64,000 nt of DNA. It comes from JAEUIV01 sp033763795. GTDB taxonomy: Bacteria > Planctomycetota > Phycisphaerae > Phycisphaerales > UBA1924. The position numbers and the translations under genes were made by a program. Shown here piece after piece: positions 1-11,900 of this stretch. The stretch covers positions 1-64,000 of the forward strand of contig JANRJV010000018.1 in NCBI GenBank assembly GCA_033763795.1. Direction: 5' to 3'. Numbering within the stretch: the first letter of the stretch is position 1; each line of letters opens with the position of its first letter. Under the pieces are notes generated by a model that saw only the letters and a list, made by a program, of their open reading frames with translations, did no database searches and was not told the origin of the DNA.

Positions 1-113
1 GGCTGATCGCTGCCGGACTGCGCACCGGGCTCTTCCGCCGCGGCGGGCCACGGCGGCGAAAGCAGAGCGGAGCAGCAGGCGGCGATCGAAGCTGTACGAC
101 GTGAGGTCTGCAT
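1..113 (-). CDS. N-terminal fragment of a secreted protein, cut by the window edge
   Basis: A leftward reading frame opens with ATG at 113 and stays open to base 1. It encodes about 37 residues that look like a Sec signal peptide: a short basic start (MQTSRR), a hydrophobic stretch (IAACCSALLS) and a small-residue end (PAAA) before an acidic, Ser/Gly-rich mature start. A GGAG motif lies 8 bases before the ATG, which supports this start. The rest of the gene is outside the window, so the function cannot be told. It would be divergent from mutA. The alternative is that the bases are the tail of a rightward gene, but the forward frames give only short basic peptides. Confidence 0.5.
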   Translation of the reverse strand, partial: MQTSRRTASIAACCSALLSPPWPAAAEEPGAQSGSDQ

Positions 114-337
114 CGCGGGGTCTCCGTGTGTGACGGGAACAATCGCCCGCTCGCGCGCGACTGTCGATCAGGACGACGTCGAAACACCCCGGCGGCGCAT
201 CAGGGCGGCATAAATCGCCTCGGATGACGCGTGCGCGACGCGATTCCTCGTTGAGGCCGCGGCGCGGTATGCTCATGGCCCGGTCGGCGGACGCCCACGT
301 CTGCCAGGCGCCCGCCCCTCCGGGTCGGACGCGCCAT
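114..337. promoter_or_regulatory. Intergenic region between divergent genes, upstream of mutA
   Basis: About 220 bases separate the leftward secreted protein from mutA and must hold promoters in both directions. I see no clear paired -35/-10 set and no Shine-Dalgarno close to the mutA ATG. A partial match to a B12 box lies at 302-317, but the rest of a cobalamin aptamer is not recognisable. Confidence 0.35.
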
Positions 338-2460
338 ATGAACGCTGATGCGTCGGTTGCCGAACTCTTCCCCGCCCCGCGATTCGAAGATTGGCGTCGG
401 CTGGTCGATGCCGACCTGAAGGGCGCGCCCTTCGAGCGCAAGCTCGTGACGCGCACGTACGAGGGCTTCGACGTCCGGCCGCTGTACACCGCCGCCGATC
501 GTGCGGCGACCGCCAACGCCGCCGAGTACAGCGGCCTGCCCACCTTCGCGCGCGGCGCTCTCCCGCTGGGCAACGCGCAGGGAGGCTGGGACATCCGCCA
601 GGAGCGGGCGGAGCCATTGCTCGCCGAACTGAACGCGGCGATCCTCGAGGACCTCTCGGGCGGCGTCACGTCGATCCTCGTCCGGCTCGACGCGGCGACA
701 CGCGCGGGCCTCGACCCTGATGATCTGCGCGCGGTGCTGCTCTCGGGGGTCGACGGCGCGACGCTGATCTCGCCTTCGGATTGGTCGGCGGCGTTCCAGG
801 GCGTGTACCTCAACATGATCGGCGTGACTCTCGAGGCGGGCGCGGCGTTCGTGCCCGCCGCCGCGCAGCTCGCCGCGCTGTGGGAGCTGATGGGGGTGGC
901 GCCCGAGGCGGCCCGGGGCGGCTTCCACGCCGACCCTCTGGCCGTGCTCGCGCGCGAGGGTTCGCTGCCGCAGCCGCTCGACGCGGCGCTGCGCGACGCG
1001 GCCGACCTCGCGGCGTGGACCAGCGCCCGCTACCCCGCCCCGCAGGTAACGGCGCTCCGCGTCGGGACCGCCGCGTATCACCACGCCGGCGCGACGGCGA
1101 CGCAGGACCTCGCCTTCGCCCTCGCTACGGGGCTCGAATATCTCCGCGCCATGACCGCCGCGGGCATGCACATCGACGCCGCCGCCCGGCAGATCCACTT
1201 TTCCTACGCGGTCGGGACGCAGTTCTTCCTCGCGATCGCGAAGCTGCGCGCGGCCCGCACGCTCTGGCGGCGCGTGGTCACGGCGGCCGGGGGCTCGCAG
1301 GACGCGGCCCGGGCGCCGATGCACGTCCGCCTCAGCCGGCGCGTCGTCACGACGCGCGATCCGTGGGTGAACATCCTGCGCAACAGCGCGGCGGTGTTCG
1401 CCGCCGGCATCGCCGGGGCCGACGCCGTCGGAAGCCTCCCGTACGACGCGGCGCTGGACGCCCCGTCCGCCGTCGCTCGTCGACTGGCCCGCAACACGCA
1501 GGCGATCATGCAGGAAGAGTGCCACCTGCACCGCATCAACGACCCGGCCGGCGGCTCGTACTACATCGACACGCTCACGGACGAGCTGGCAGCCGCTGCG
1601 TGGAAGATCTTCCAGGAGATCGAGCGTCGCGGCGGCATGGCCGCGTGCCTCACGAGCGGCTGGATCGCCGGGCAGATCGAGTCCGCCTTCGCCCCGCGGG
1701 CCCGCAGCTACGCCACGCGCAAGGACGCCGTCGTCGGCGTGAGCGAGTTCCCCGCGCCGGATCAGCCCGCTCCCGATCGGCGTGCCGCCTCGTCGGAAGA
1801 CGTCCGCCGGCAGGCGCTGGCCCGCCTGTCCGCGGAAGTGGCGGCCGGGCGTGCGACCACACCCCCCGACGCGCCGACGAGCGGACCCGCGGGGACACGC
1901 GCCCGGCACGCGTTCGAGGCCGCCCTCGCCGGCGCGACCATCGGCCGCATCGCCCGATCGCTCGGGCTGCACCGCGGAGAGAGCGCGAGCATCACCGCCA
2001 TCGCCCCCCACCCGTTCGCCGAGCCTTTCGAGCATCTCCGCGACGCAGCGGATGAGTACGCGGCCCAGTGCGGCGAGCGTCCCCGCGTCTTCCTCGCCAG
2101 CATGGGCACGCCCGCCGATCATCTGGCGCGCACGAACTACGCCAAGGGCCTCTTCGAGGCCGGCGGGTTCGAAGCGACCGGCGGGGCCGGATACGCCGAC
2201 GTCGGGGCCGCGATCGCAGCGTTCATGCAGAGCCGGGCGCACATCGCCGTCATCTGTTCCTCCGACGCCGCGTACGCGGAGCTGATCCCGACGCTCGCGC
2301 CGTGGCTTCACCGCGCCGGCGCCCGCGTGGTGATCCTCGCGGGCAATCCGGGTGAGAGAGAGGCCCGCGATCGAGAGGCGGGCGTCGACCGGTTCATCTA
2401 CGTCCGGTGCGACGTCGTCCGAACCCTCACCGAGCTTCTGCGCGAGGAAGGAGTGACGCT

Positions 2461-2464
<4 letters not shown>
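338..2464 (+). CDS. mutA: Methylmalonyl-CoA mutase, small (non-catalytic) subunit
   Basis: This is the 708-residue beta subunit of the heterodimeric adenosylcobalamin-dependent mutase that interconverts (R)-methylmalonyl-CoA and succinyl-CoA. The N-terminal part is the mutase TIM barrel, opening with the family-typical ELFPAPRFEDWRRLVDADLK and including DPAGGSYYIDTLT. The C-terminal flavodoxin-like domain lacks the DxHxxG cobalamin ligand motif that the partner MutB has, as expected for the small subunit. The open frame extends upstream to 224, but family N-termini match the ATG at 338, so I use that. The stop codon overlaps the GTG start of mutB (GTGA), which points to translational coupling and a 1:1 heterodimer. 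Confidence 0.93.
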
Positions 2465-4733
<2,269 letters not shown>

Positions 4734-4737
<4 letters not shown>

Positions 4738-5960
4738 GCGATGTTTCGGCGACCGGCGCCGATGAGCCGGGTCCAGCGCAGCCCGGCCGCCGCACCCCCG
4801 GCCCGATGGACGTCGTTTCCGAAGCGCAGGCGCTCCGCTCGGCCCTCGGCGTCAGCGTCGCGCCGGGCGGACGCACCGCGCCAGCGGCGAACCAGCCCTC
4901 CACCGCTCGAGCGACCCCGGGCCCGCGGCGCCCCGAGCTCTCGCTGGACGATTACGAGCGCGGCGTGCGGTCGGGCGATCGCGCCGTGCTGGGCCGCGCC
5001 ATCTCGCTGGTCGAGTCGCAGAGCCCCGCGCACGAGCCGCTCGCCCAGGCTCTGCTCACCCGGCTGCTGCCGCATTCCGGAAACTCCGTGCGCATCGGCA
5101 TCACGGGCGTCCCCGGCGCCGGAAAGTCGACGCTCATCGAATCCCTCGGGATCCTTCTCACCGAAAGCGGCCGCCGTGTCGCGGCCCTCGCCGTGGATCC
5201 GTCCAGCGGCGTGACGGGCGGATCGATCCTGGGCGACCGCACGCGCATGCCCCGCCTGAGCGCCAGCCCCCACGCGTTCATCAGGCCCTCTCCCGCCGGA
5301 CGGACGCTGGGCGGCGTGGCCCGGCGCACGCGCGAGACCATCATCGTCTGCGAAGCCGCGGGGTACGACATCGTGCTCGTCGAGACCGTGGGCGTCGGAC
5401 AGTCGGAGACCTCGGTCGCCGGCATGACGGACTTCTTCATCGCCGTCATGATCGCCGGCGCGGGCGACGAGCTGCAGGGGATCAAGCGCGGCCTGCTGGA
5501 GCTCGTCGACATGATCGTGGTGAACAAGGCGGACGGCGACAACATCCGCCGCGCCGAGACCGCCGCGCGCGAGTACGCCGCCGCGCTGCGCATGCTCCGG
5601 GGCGATACCGCGGCCCGGCACGCGCCGCCCGTCGACGTCCTCACATGCAGCGCGCTGACCAGCGTCGGCGTCGCGGCTCTGTGGGACCGTGCCCGCGAGC
5701 GCCTCGCCGCGCTCCGCTCCGCGGGCGCCCTGGACGAGCGGCGCCGCGCCCAGAACACACACTGGATGCGCACGCTGCTGGACGACCGCTGGCGGCAGAT
5801 GATCGCCTCTTCGCGCGCCGCCCGCGCGGCGCTCGTTGCGGCGGAGCAGGGCGTGCTCGCGGGAACGCTCACACCCGCCGCGGCGGCGCAGCTGGTCGTC
5901 GATTCCCTCCTCGAAGAGCTCCGCGCAGCCCCCGAATCAGCCGGCGATTCCCCGCGATAA
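4734..5960 (+). CDS. meaB: MeaB/ArgK-family GTPase, mutase chaperone
   Basis: A 408-residue G3E-family GTPase that protects and reloads methylmalonyl-CoA mutase with adenosylcobalamin. The P-loop GVPGAGKST is at about residues 125-133, followed by the family block VDPSSGVTGGSILGDRTRM and a guanine-specificity motif NKAD near residue 265. The ATG overlaps the mutB stop as ATGA, so the chaperone is translated with its client. Compared with typical MeaB proteins (about 330 residues) it has a longer N-terminus of roughly 70 residues, rich in Pro, Ala and Gly and probably disordered. The start could lie further in, for example at the internal Met of GPMDVVSEAQ, which would remove part of this tail. 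Confidence 0.93.
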
Positions 5961-6104
5961 ACCGCGGGATTCTTCGCTGAACGCGCGTGCACGCACGCCG
6001 CGCTTTCGCTAAACTGTGGTCAAGCGACGGGCGCTGGTCGGGGCGCAAGAGCCCGACCCGCCGCCACGCGGGAACTCCGGACGCCCGCCGCGTGGAGCGG
6101 TGCC

Positions 6105-6551
6105 GTGATCCACGCCAAAGCCGTCAACCACATCGGAATCGCCGTCAGATCCCTCGAAGCGAACCGGACGTTTTATGAGTCCGTGCTCGGGGCCCGCTTC
6201 GCCGGCATCGAGACCGTCGCGGACCAACGTGTCCGCGTGGCGTTCTTCGAGCTGGGCCCGCCGGGACACGAGGTCCGCCTCGAACTGCTCGAACCGACGA
6301 GCCCCGACTCGCCCATCGCCGGCTTCATCGAGAAGCGCGGCGAGGGGCTGCACCACGTCGCGTACACCGTCGACGACATCCGACAGCGCCTCGCGGACCT
6401 CGCGGCCTCGTCGATCTCGCTGATCGACAAGACGCCGCGCCCCGGCGCGCACCACACGCAGATCGCGTTCCTCCATCCCAGGTCCTCCATGGGCGTGCTG
6501 ACCGAGCTGTGCCAGCCGGCCCACGACAACCTTTCGGAACCCACCTCATGA
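6105..6551 (+). CDS. mce: Methylmalonyl-CoA epimerase
   Basis: A 148-residue vicinal-oxygen-chelate protein that converts (S)- to (R)-methylmalonyl-CoA, the step between propionyl-CoA carboxylase and the mutase. The N-terminal NHIGIAV supplies the first metal-binding histidine; the second half carries GLHHVAYTVDD with another histidine, and a glutamate in VLTEL completes the usual metal site. Length matches the family. The start is a GTG at 6105, preceded by 144 bases without a gene; a TAAACT at 6010-6015 in that gap may be a -10 element but has no convincing -35. The stop codon overlaps the next ATG (ATGA), coupling it to the carboxyltransferase. Confidence 0.93.
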   Translation: MIHAKAVNHIGIAVRSLEANRTFYESVLGARFAGIETVADQRVRVAFFELGPPGHEVRLELLEPTSPDSPIAGFIEKRGEGLHHVAYTVDDIRQRLADLAASSISLIDKTPRPGAHHTQIAFLHPRSSMGVLTELCQPAHDNLSEPTS

Positions 6552-8179
6552 GCCCCAACACGTCCGCATCCTCCGGCCAGACCGTCCCGATCATCCCCGA
6601 GTCCAAGCCCGCGGCGCCCGCGCCCGCGCAGCGCCCGACAATGACGCAGCTCGTCGAAGACCTCGTCCGCCGCCGGCAGAAGGTCGCGCTGGGCGGCGGG
6701 GCCGAGCGGATCGCCAAGCTCCACGCCGCCGGCAACCTCACCGCCCGCGAGCGCCTCGACCTGCTCTTCGACCCCGGCTCGCAGCAGGAGAAGTACGCCT
6801 TCGCCAAACACCGCTGCACGCACTTCGGCATGGCGGACAAGGACATGCCCGCCGACGGCGTCGTCACCGCCTCCGGCGCCATCGACCGCCGCCTCGTCTA
6901 CGCCGCCAGCCAGGACTTCACCGTCGGCGGCGGCGCCGTGGGCGAGGTCCACGCCGACAAGATCGTCGAGATGATGCGCGCCAGCCTCCGCACCATGAGC
7001 CCCTTCGTCTTCATCAACGACTCGGGCGGCGCCCGCATCCAGGAGGGCATCGATTCCCTCGCCGGCTACGGCCGGATCTTCTATCACAACACCCTTCTCT
7101 CGGGCGTCGTGCCGCAGATCTCGCTCATCTGCGGCCCATGCGCGGGCGGCGCCGCCTACAGCCCCGCGCTCACCGACTTCGTCATCCAGACGCGCCGCGC
7201 CCAGATGTTCATCACGGGCCCCAACGTCATCAAGCAGGTCACGCGCGAGGACGTCACCGCCGAGGACCTGGGCGGCGCCGAGGCCCACATGCACTACTCG
7301 GGCAACATCCACTTCATCGCCGAAGACGACCGCGACGCCATCCGCATCTGCCGCAAGCTGCTCTCGTTCCTTCCCTCGAGCAACGAGCACGCCCCGCCGC
7401 GCCTGCCGCACAACGCCGATCTGACGCGCGACGAGGCCCTCAACGCCCTGATGCCACAGGACCCCAAGCGCGCCTACGACATGCACGGCGTGATCGCCCG
7501 CGTCGTCGACGCCGGCGATTTCCTCGAGGTCCAGTCCGCCTTCGCGCCGAACATCATCGTGGGCTTCGGACGCGTCGCGGGCCGGCCCGTCGGCCTCGTC
7601 GCCAACAACCCCATCGTCCGCGCGGGCTCGCTCGACATCGACTCCTCAGACAAGGCCTCACGCTTCATCCGCTTCTGCAACGCCTTCAACATCCCCATCG
7701 TCACGCTCGTCGACACGCCCGGATACTTCCCGGGCGTGCAGCAGGAGTACGGCGGGATCATCCGCCACGGCGCCAAGCTCCTCTTCTGCTACTCCGCCGC
7801 CACCGTTCCCAAGATCACCGTCATCCTCCGCAAGGCTTACGGCGGCGCGTACGTCGCGATGGCCAGCAAAGACCTCGGCGCCGACGCCGTCGCCGCCTGG
7901 CCCACCGCCGAGATTGCCGTCATGGGCGCCGAGGCCGCCGCCGACGTCATCTTCAAGCGCGAGATCGACGCCGCGGGCGACAAGGCCGCCAAACGCAACG
8001 AGCTCGTCGCCCTCTATCGCGATACCTTCTCGAACCCATATGTCGCCGCGGGCCGGCGCATGGTCGACAACGTCATCGAGCCCGCCGACACCCGCCGCTA
8101 CATCGCCTACGCCCTCGAATCGCTCCAGAACAAGCGCGAGCTCCGCCCCGAGAAGAAGCACGGCCTCATGCCGCTCTGA
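6548..8179 (+). CDS. pccB: Acyl-CoA carboxylase carboxyltransferase subunit, propionyl-CoA type
   Basis: A 543-residue protein of the AccD5/PccB family, with N- and C-terminal crotonase-fold carboxyltransferase halves. Family features include LTARERLDLLFDPGS near the start, the acyl-CoA site GGARIQEG followed by a GPCAGGAAYSPAL loop, and the second-half LVDTPGYFPGVQQEYGGIIR. It would move the carboxyl group from carboxybiotin to propionyl-CoA, giving methylmalonyl-CoA for the genes upstream. The start ATG overlaps the mce stop; the reading frame is open further upstream but only inside mce. Substrate is inferred from context. No biotin carboxylase gene lies in this cluster, so the partner subunit must be encoded elsewhere, possibly accC at 44098. 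Confidence 0.9.
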   Translation: MSPNTSASSGQTVPIIPESKPAAPAPAQRPTMTQLVEDLVRRRQKVALGGGAERIAKLHAAGNLTARERLDLLFDPGSQQEKYAFAKHRCTHFGMADKDMPADGVVTASGAIDRRLVYAASQDFTVGGGAVGEVHADKIVEMMRASLRTMSPFVFINDSGGARIQEGIDSLAGYGRIFYHNTLLSGVVPQISLICGPCAGGAAYSPALTDFVIQTRRAQMFITGPNVIKQVTREDVTAEDLGGAEAHMHYSGNIHFIAEDDRDAIRICRKLLSFLPSSNEHAPPRLPHNADLTRDEALNALMPQDPKRAYDMHGVIARVVDAGDFLEVQSAFAPNIIVGFGRVAGRPVGLVANNPIVRAGSLDIDSSDKASRFIRFCNAFNIPIVTLVDTPGYFPGVQQEYGGIIRHGAKLLFCYSAATVPKITVILRKAYGGAYVAMASKDLGADAVAAWPTAEIAVMGAEAAADVIFKREIDAAGDKAAKRNELVALYRDTFSNPYVAAGRRMVDNVIEPADTRRYIAYALESLQNKRELRPEKKHGLMPL

Positions 8180-8213
8180 ACCACGCAGCGCTCATCCCAT
8201 CCGGACACACACC

Positions 8214-8657
8214 ATGAAACTGCGCATCACGCACGAGGGCCGCACCTTCGAGGTCGAAGCTGAACTGATCGAAGGGCCGGTGCCCGCCGCACTCGCCGGG
8301 CTCTTCTCCCCCGCCGCCGCCGCGACCACCGCCGACTCCGCGCGCGAGCGCGGCTTCGTCGATCTCATAGGCCCCGAGCCCCTGCCCACCCCGCCGGAGC
8401 TCGTCCCCAAGCCCGTCGAGCCCAAGGACCTGCCCAGCCCCATCGAGGGCAGCATCACCGCGGTGCACGTCAAGCCGGGCGACATCGTCCGCACGTCCAC
8501 GCCCATCGCGACCATCGAGGTCTCGCACACCATCGCACCCGCGAAGATGCCCTTCGTGGGCCAGCTGCGCAGCGACACCGCGGGCACGATCCGTCAGGTG
8601 CACGTCAAGGTCGGCGACGCCGTGAAGATCGGCCAGCCGATCGTCCGCGTGGGCTGA
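8214..8657 (+). CDS. Biotinyl/lipoyl carrier-like protein with an atypical modification site
   Basis: A 147-residue protein with an N-terminal region of unknown fold and a C-terminal barrel-sandwich domain from about residue 75 (SPIEGSITAVHVKPGDIV) to the end (VHVKVGDAVKIGQPIVRVG). Position directly after pccB suggests it is the biotin carrier of that carboxylase. The usual EAMKM biotinylation hairpin is not present: the equivalent stretch reads EVSHTIAPAKMPFVGQ, so the candidate lysine sits in AKM and the hairpin is several residues longer. Whether it is biotinylated is therefore open. A 34-base gap separates it from pccB and there is no clear Shine-Dalgarno. About 255 bases without a gene follow. 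Confidence 0.75.
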   Translation: MKLRITHEGRTFEVEAELIEGPVPAALAGLFSPAAAATTADSARERGFVDLIGPEPLPTPPELVPKPVEPKDLPSPIEGSITAVHVKPGDIVRTSTPIATIEVSHTIAPAKMPFVGQLRSDTAGTIRQVHVKVGDAVKIGQPIVRVG

Positions 8658-8912
8658 GTTCGCATCGGCCGGCAGACGGGAGCCGACAGTTGAGCGTTGC
8701 CCCACCGGCCGCTGAGCGCACAAACCGCCGCCGCTCTAGGCCGCACGCAGCCGAATCTCCCATCACGAAGAAGGCCATACGCACAATTGCGCGCGGAAGC
8801 ACGCACTTGCCGCGCCGCGCGTTGCCCCCGCCCGTTTCGTATGGCAGTATCCAAACCAAGTCGCCCAGGTCGACCGCAGGGGAGCAGTGGGGCGCAAGGG
8901 AGAAAGACAGAG

Positions 8913-11900
8913 ATGATCGCAGCGCGAGTGCTGTTGGCAGCGGTGACGCTGGGAACCGTCACGTGCGCGTTCGAACCCGCCCGCGCGCAGGGGATCCAGT
9001 TCCCCGTCGGCGCGGGGATCGTGAACGTGCGCGACTTCGGCGCGGTCGGCAACGGCGTCGCCGACGACACCGCGGCGCTCAACGCCGCGTTCGCCAGCGC
9101 GCGGGCCCCGGGGTCGTCCGCGAAGTTCATCTACATGCCCGACGGCGTCTACCGCATCACGAGCACCGTGTTCTTCACCGAGAGCCGCACCACCCTGCAG
9201 GGCCAGTCGCGCGCGGGCACCATCATCCGCCTCGATCCGAACGCCGCGGGCTTCGCCTCCCCCGACGGCTCGGGCGGATTCATCGCCAGGAACGTGCTCT
9301 CGACGCGCGAAAACACCGGCTTCTCGGCCAACGAGTTCGTGACCTCCATCTTCGACCTGACAGTCGAAGTCGGGGCGGGAAACCCCGGCGCGGTGGGCGT
9401 CAAGTTCCACTGCAACAACCAAGGCACGCTGCGGAACGTCACCGTCCGCGCCCTCGACCCCGCCACGGGGCACATCGGCGTCTCCGTCGCGGGCAACGAC
9501 AAGGGCCCCGGCATGATCCGCGGGCTCGTGGTCGAAGGTTTCAGGGTCGGCATCGACGCCGGCGGCACGGAATACTCCTGGGTCTTCGAGAACACGACGC
9601 TGCGCAACCAGCGCCAGTACGGCGTGTTCAACTTCTGGAACATCCTGACCTTCCGCGGCCTCGTCTCGGAAAACACCGTCCCCGTACTCTGGAACGATCT
9701 CCAGACGGTCAACAACTTCCCCTGGGGCATGGCCACCATCATCGACGGCTCCTTCACGACGCCCGGCGGAGCGCCGGCCCCCACCGCGGCCATCCTCTCC
9801 CGCACAACGGCGTACCTCCGCAACGTCACCTCCAGCGGATATCCCTCGCTCATCGAGCAGGGCGGCGTCAACCAGCCCTTCACCAGCGTGCCCGGCGAGT
9901 GGACCAGCGACCGCGCCTTCGCCGTCCACCGCACGCAGCCCGCCATGCTGAACCTGCCCGTCCAGGACACCCCCGAAGTCCCGTGGGACGCGCCGGCAAC
10001 GTGGGCCAGCGTCACCAGCTTCGGCGCGATCCCCAACGACAACGCCGACGACGCCGCGGCCTTCCAGGCCGCGATCGACTCCGGCGCTGCCACCGTCTAC
10101 GCCCCCATCGGGCGCTATCTCCTGGGCAACACCGTCGTGCTGCGCGGCAACGTCCGCCGACTCTTCCTCACGCAGTCGCAGCTCGCCTCGACCGGCGCGC
10201 TCCGCGCCTCGTCCGCGCCGATGCTGAGCATGGACGACGCCGGCCCCGCCGTCACCGTCGTCGAGCGCGCCAACTTCGATCCCGGGCCCTCGGCCGCGAG
10301 CGTCGAGAACACCTCGACGCGCACCCTCGTCCTCCGCAACGCCGGCGCGGACAACGTCCGCATGTCCGGCCCCGGAACGACCTTCGTCGAGGACGTCGTC
10401 GGCGGGCCCTGGACGATCTCAGCGGGGCACACAGGCTACTTCCGCCAGTGCAATCCCGAAAACGAGGGCGTCAAGATCACCAACGACGGCGCCACCCTCT
10501 GGATCCTCGGGCTCAAGACCGAGAAGCCCGGCACGCCGCTCGTCACCACCGGCGGCGGAACCACCGAGCTCATCGGCGGCAACATCTACCCCGTGAACAC
10601 GCTGCCTCTCGACCAGCCCCTGCTCAAGACGGTGAGCGCACGCGTCAGCGCGATCATCGGCGGCTCGGCGTACGCAACGGACGCCTTCCACCGGATCTTC
10701 GCCGAGGAGACGCGCGGCGGTGTGCTCCGGCGGATCTTCGCGAGCGAGGTCCCCGGTCGCGTGGGCTTCTTCATCGGGCCCCGCGTCGCGTTCTACGCCG
10801 CCGACAGCGCGAACGTCCCGCCGCCCGGCAGCGGGCCCCTGTCGCACTACGCGCTGAACGAGGGCGCCGGCACAACCGTCTCCGACTCCGCGGGCGGACC
10901 GAGCGCCACCGCCAGCGGGCCCTCCTGGACCGCGGGACAGATCGGCGCCGCGCTCTCGTTCGACGGGGTCGACGACTTCGTCTCGCTGCCCAACAACCGC
11001 GGCGGCTCGTCCGCCGGAACGATCTCGCTCTGGGCCCGCACCACCCGGGACTTCTCCGACCTCGGCATGATGTTCTACGCGACCAGCAGCGGCAGCGGAA
11101 CCGCCAACGGCGGGGGCACGGACGCCGAGATGCACCTGCACTTCAACCCGGACGACTCTGTGTCGCTGTTCATCGAAGGCGGCGCATCGGATCTCAACCT
11201 GAACTCGGGCCGTCCCCTCAACGACGGCGCGTGGCATCACCTCGTCGCGACCTGGGACCTCGCCGGCTACGCCGATCTGTACGTCGACGGGCAGCGCGTC
11301 GCTTCCGCCCGGCAATCGTGGCTGAACTTCCCGTGGTCCGCGTTCACGCGCCTCGGACGACCCGCCGCGGCAACCCGCTTCTACCAGGGCTCGCTCGACG
11401 ACGTCCGCGTCTACGAGCGCGCCATCACGCACGCCGAGGTGAACGACCTCTTCGACGCAGGCCGCGGCTACGCCAACTATCCGCCCAACGTCACCGCGGG
11501 CATCGACCAGTCGGTCCAGGACTCGTCGTACACCGCGGCGCTCAACGGTCAGGCCGTCGACGACGGCCAGCCCTTCGGCCCGCCTGCCATCGCCTGGACG
11601 GTCCGCAGCGCGCCGGCCGGCGGCAACGTCACCTTCTCAAACGCGGCCGACCCCCGCGCCTCGGCGACCTTCAGCGCCGCCGGTACCTACGTCCTCCGGC
11701 TGACCATCTCCGACGGCGTGGAAACACGCTTCGACGAGATGAGCGTGAACGTCTACGACCCCCTCCCCGCCCCCTGGGACAACGCGGATCAGGGAGACAC
11801 CGCCGCGTTCGGCTGGGCGAGCTACGCCGCGCCAAATCAGTTCACGCTCAACGGCTCGGGACGCTACATAGACGGATTCCCCGCCGCCGGGTGCGACGGC

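Noticed and set aside
302..317. Partial B12-box match (TGCCAGGCGCCCGCC) 20 bases before mutA, suggesting a cobalamin riboswitch
   Set aside because: Only about 11 of 16 positions fit, and the other conserved aptamer parts (GGGAA and GGTG-type elements) are not found upstream.
200..2311. Open frame of 703 codons on the minus strand over mutA
   Set aside because: It is the mirror of a clear mutA; its protein is Arg/Gly/Ala-rich with no motif, an effect of high GC in the third codon position.
8822..8853. Possible sigma-70 promoter TTGCCC with TATCCA upstream of the secreted pectate-lyase-like gene
   Set aside because: The spacer is 20 bases and other pairings are no better, so I do not call it.
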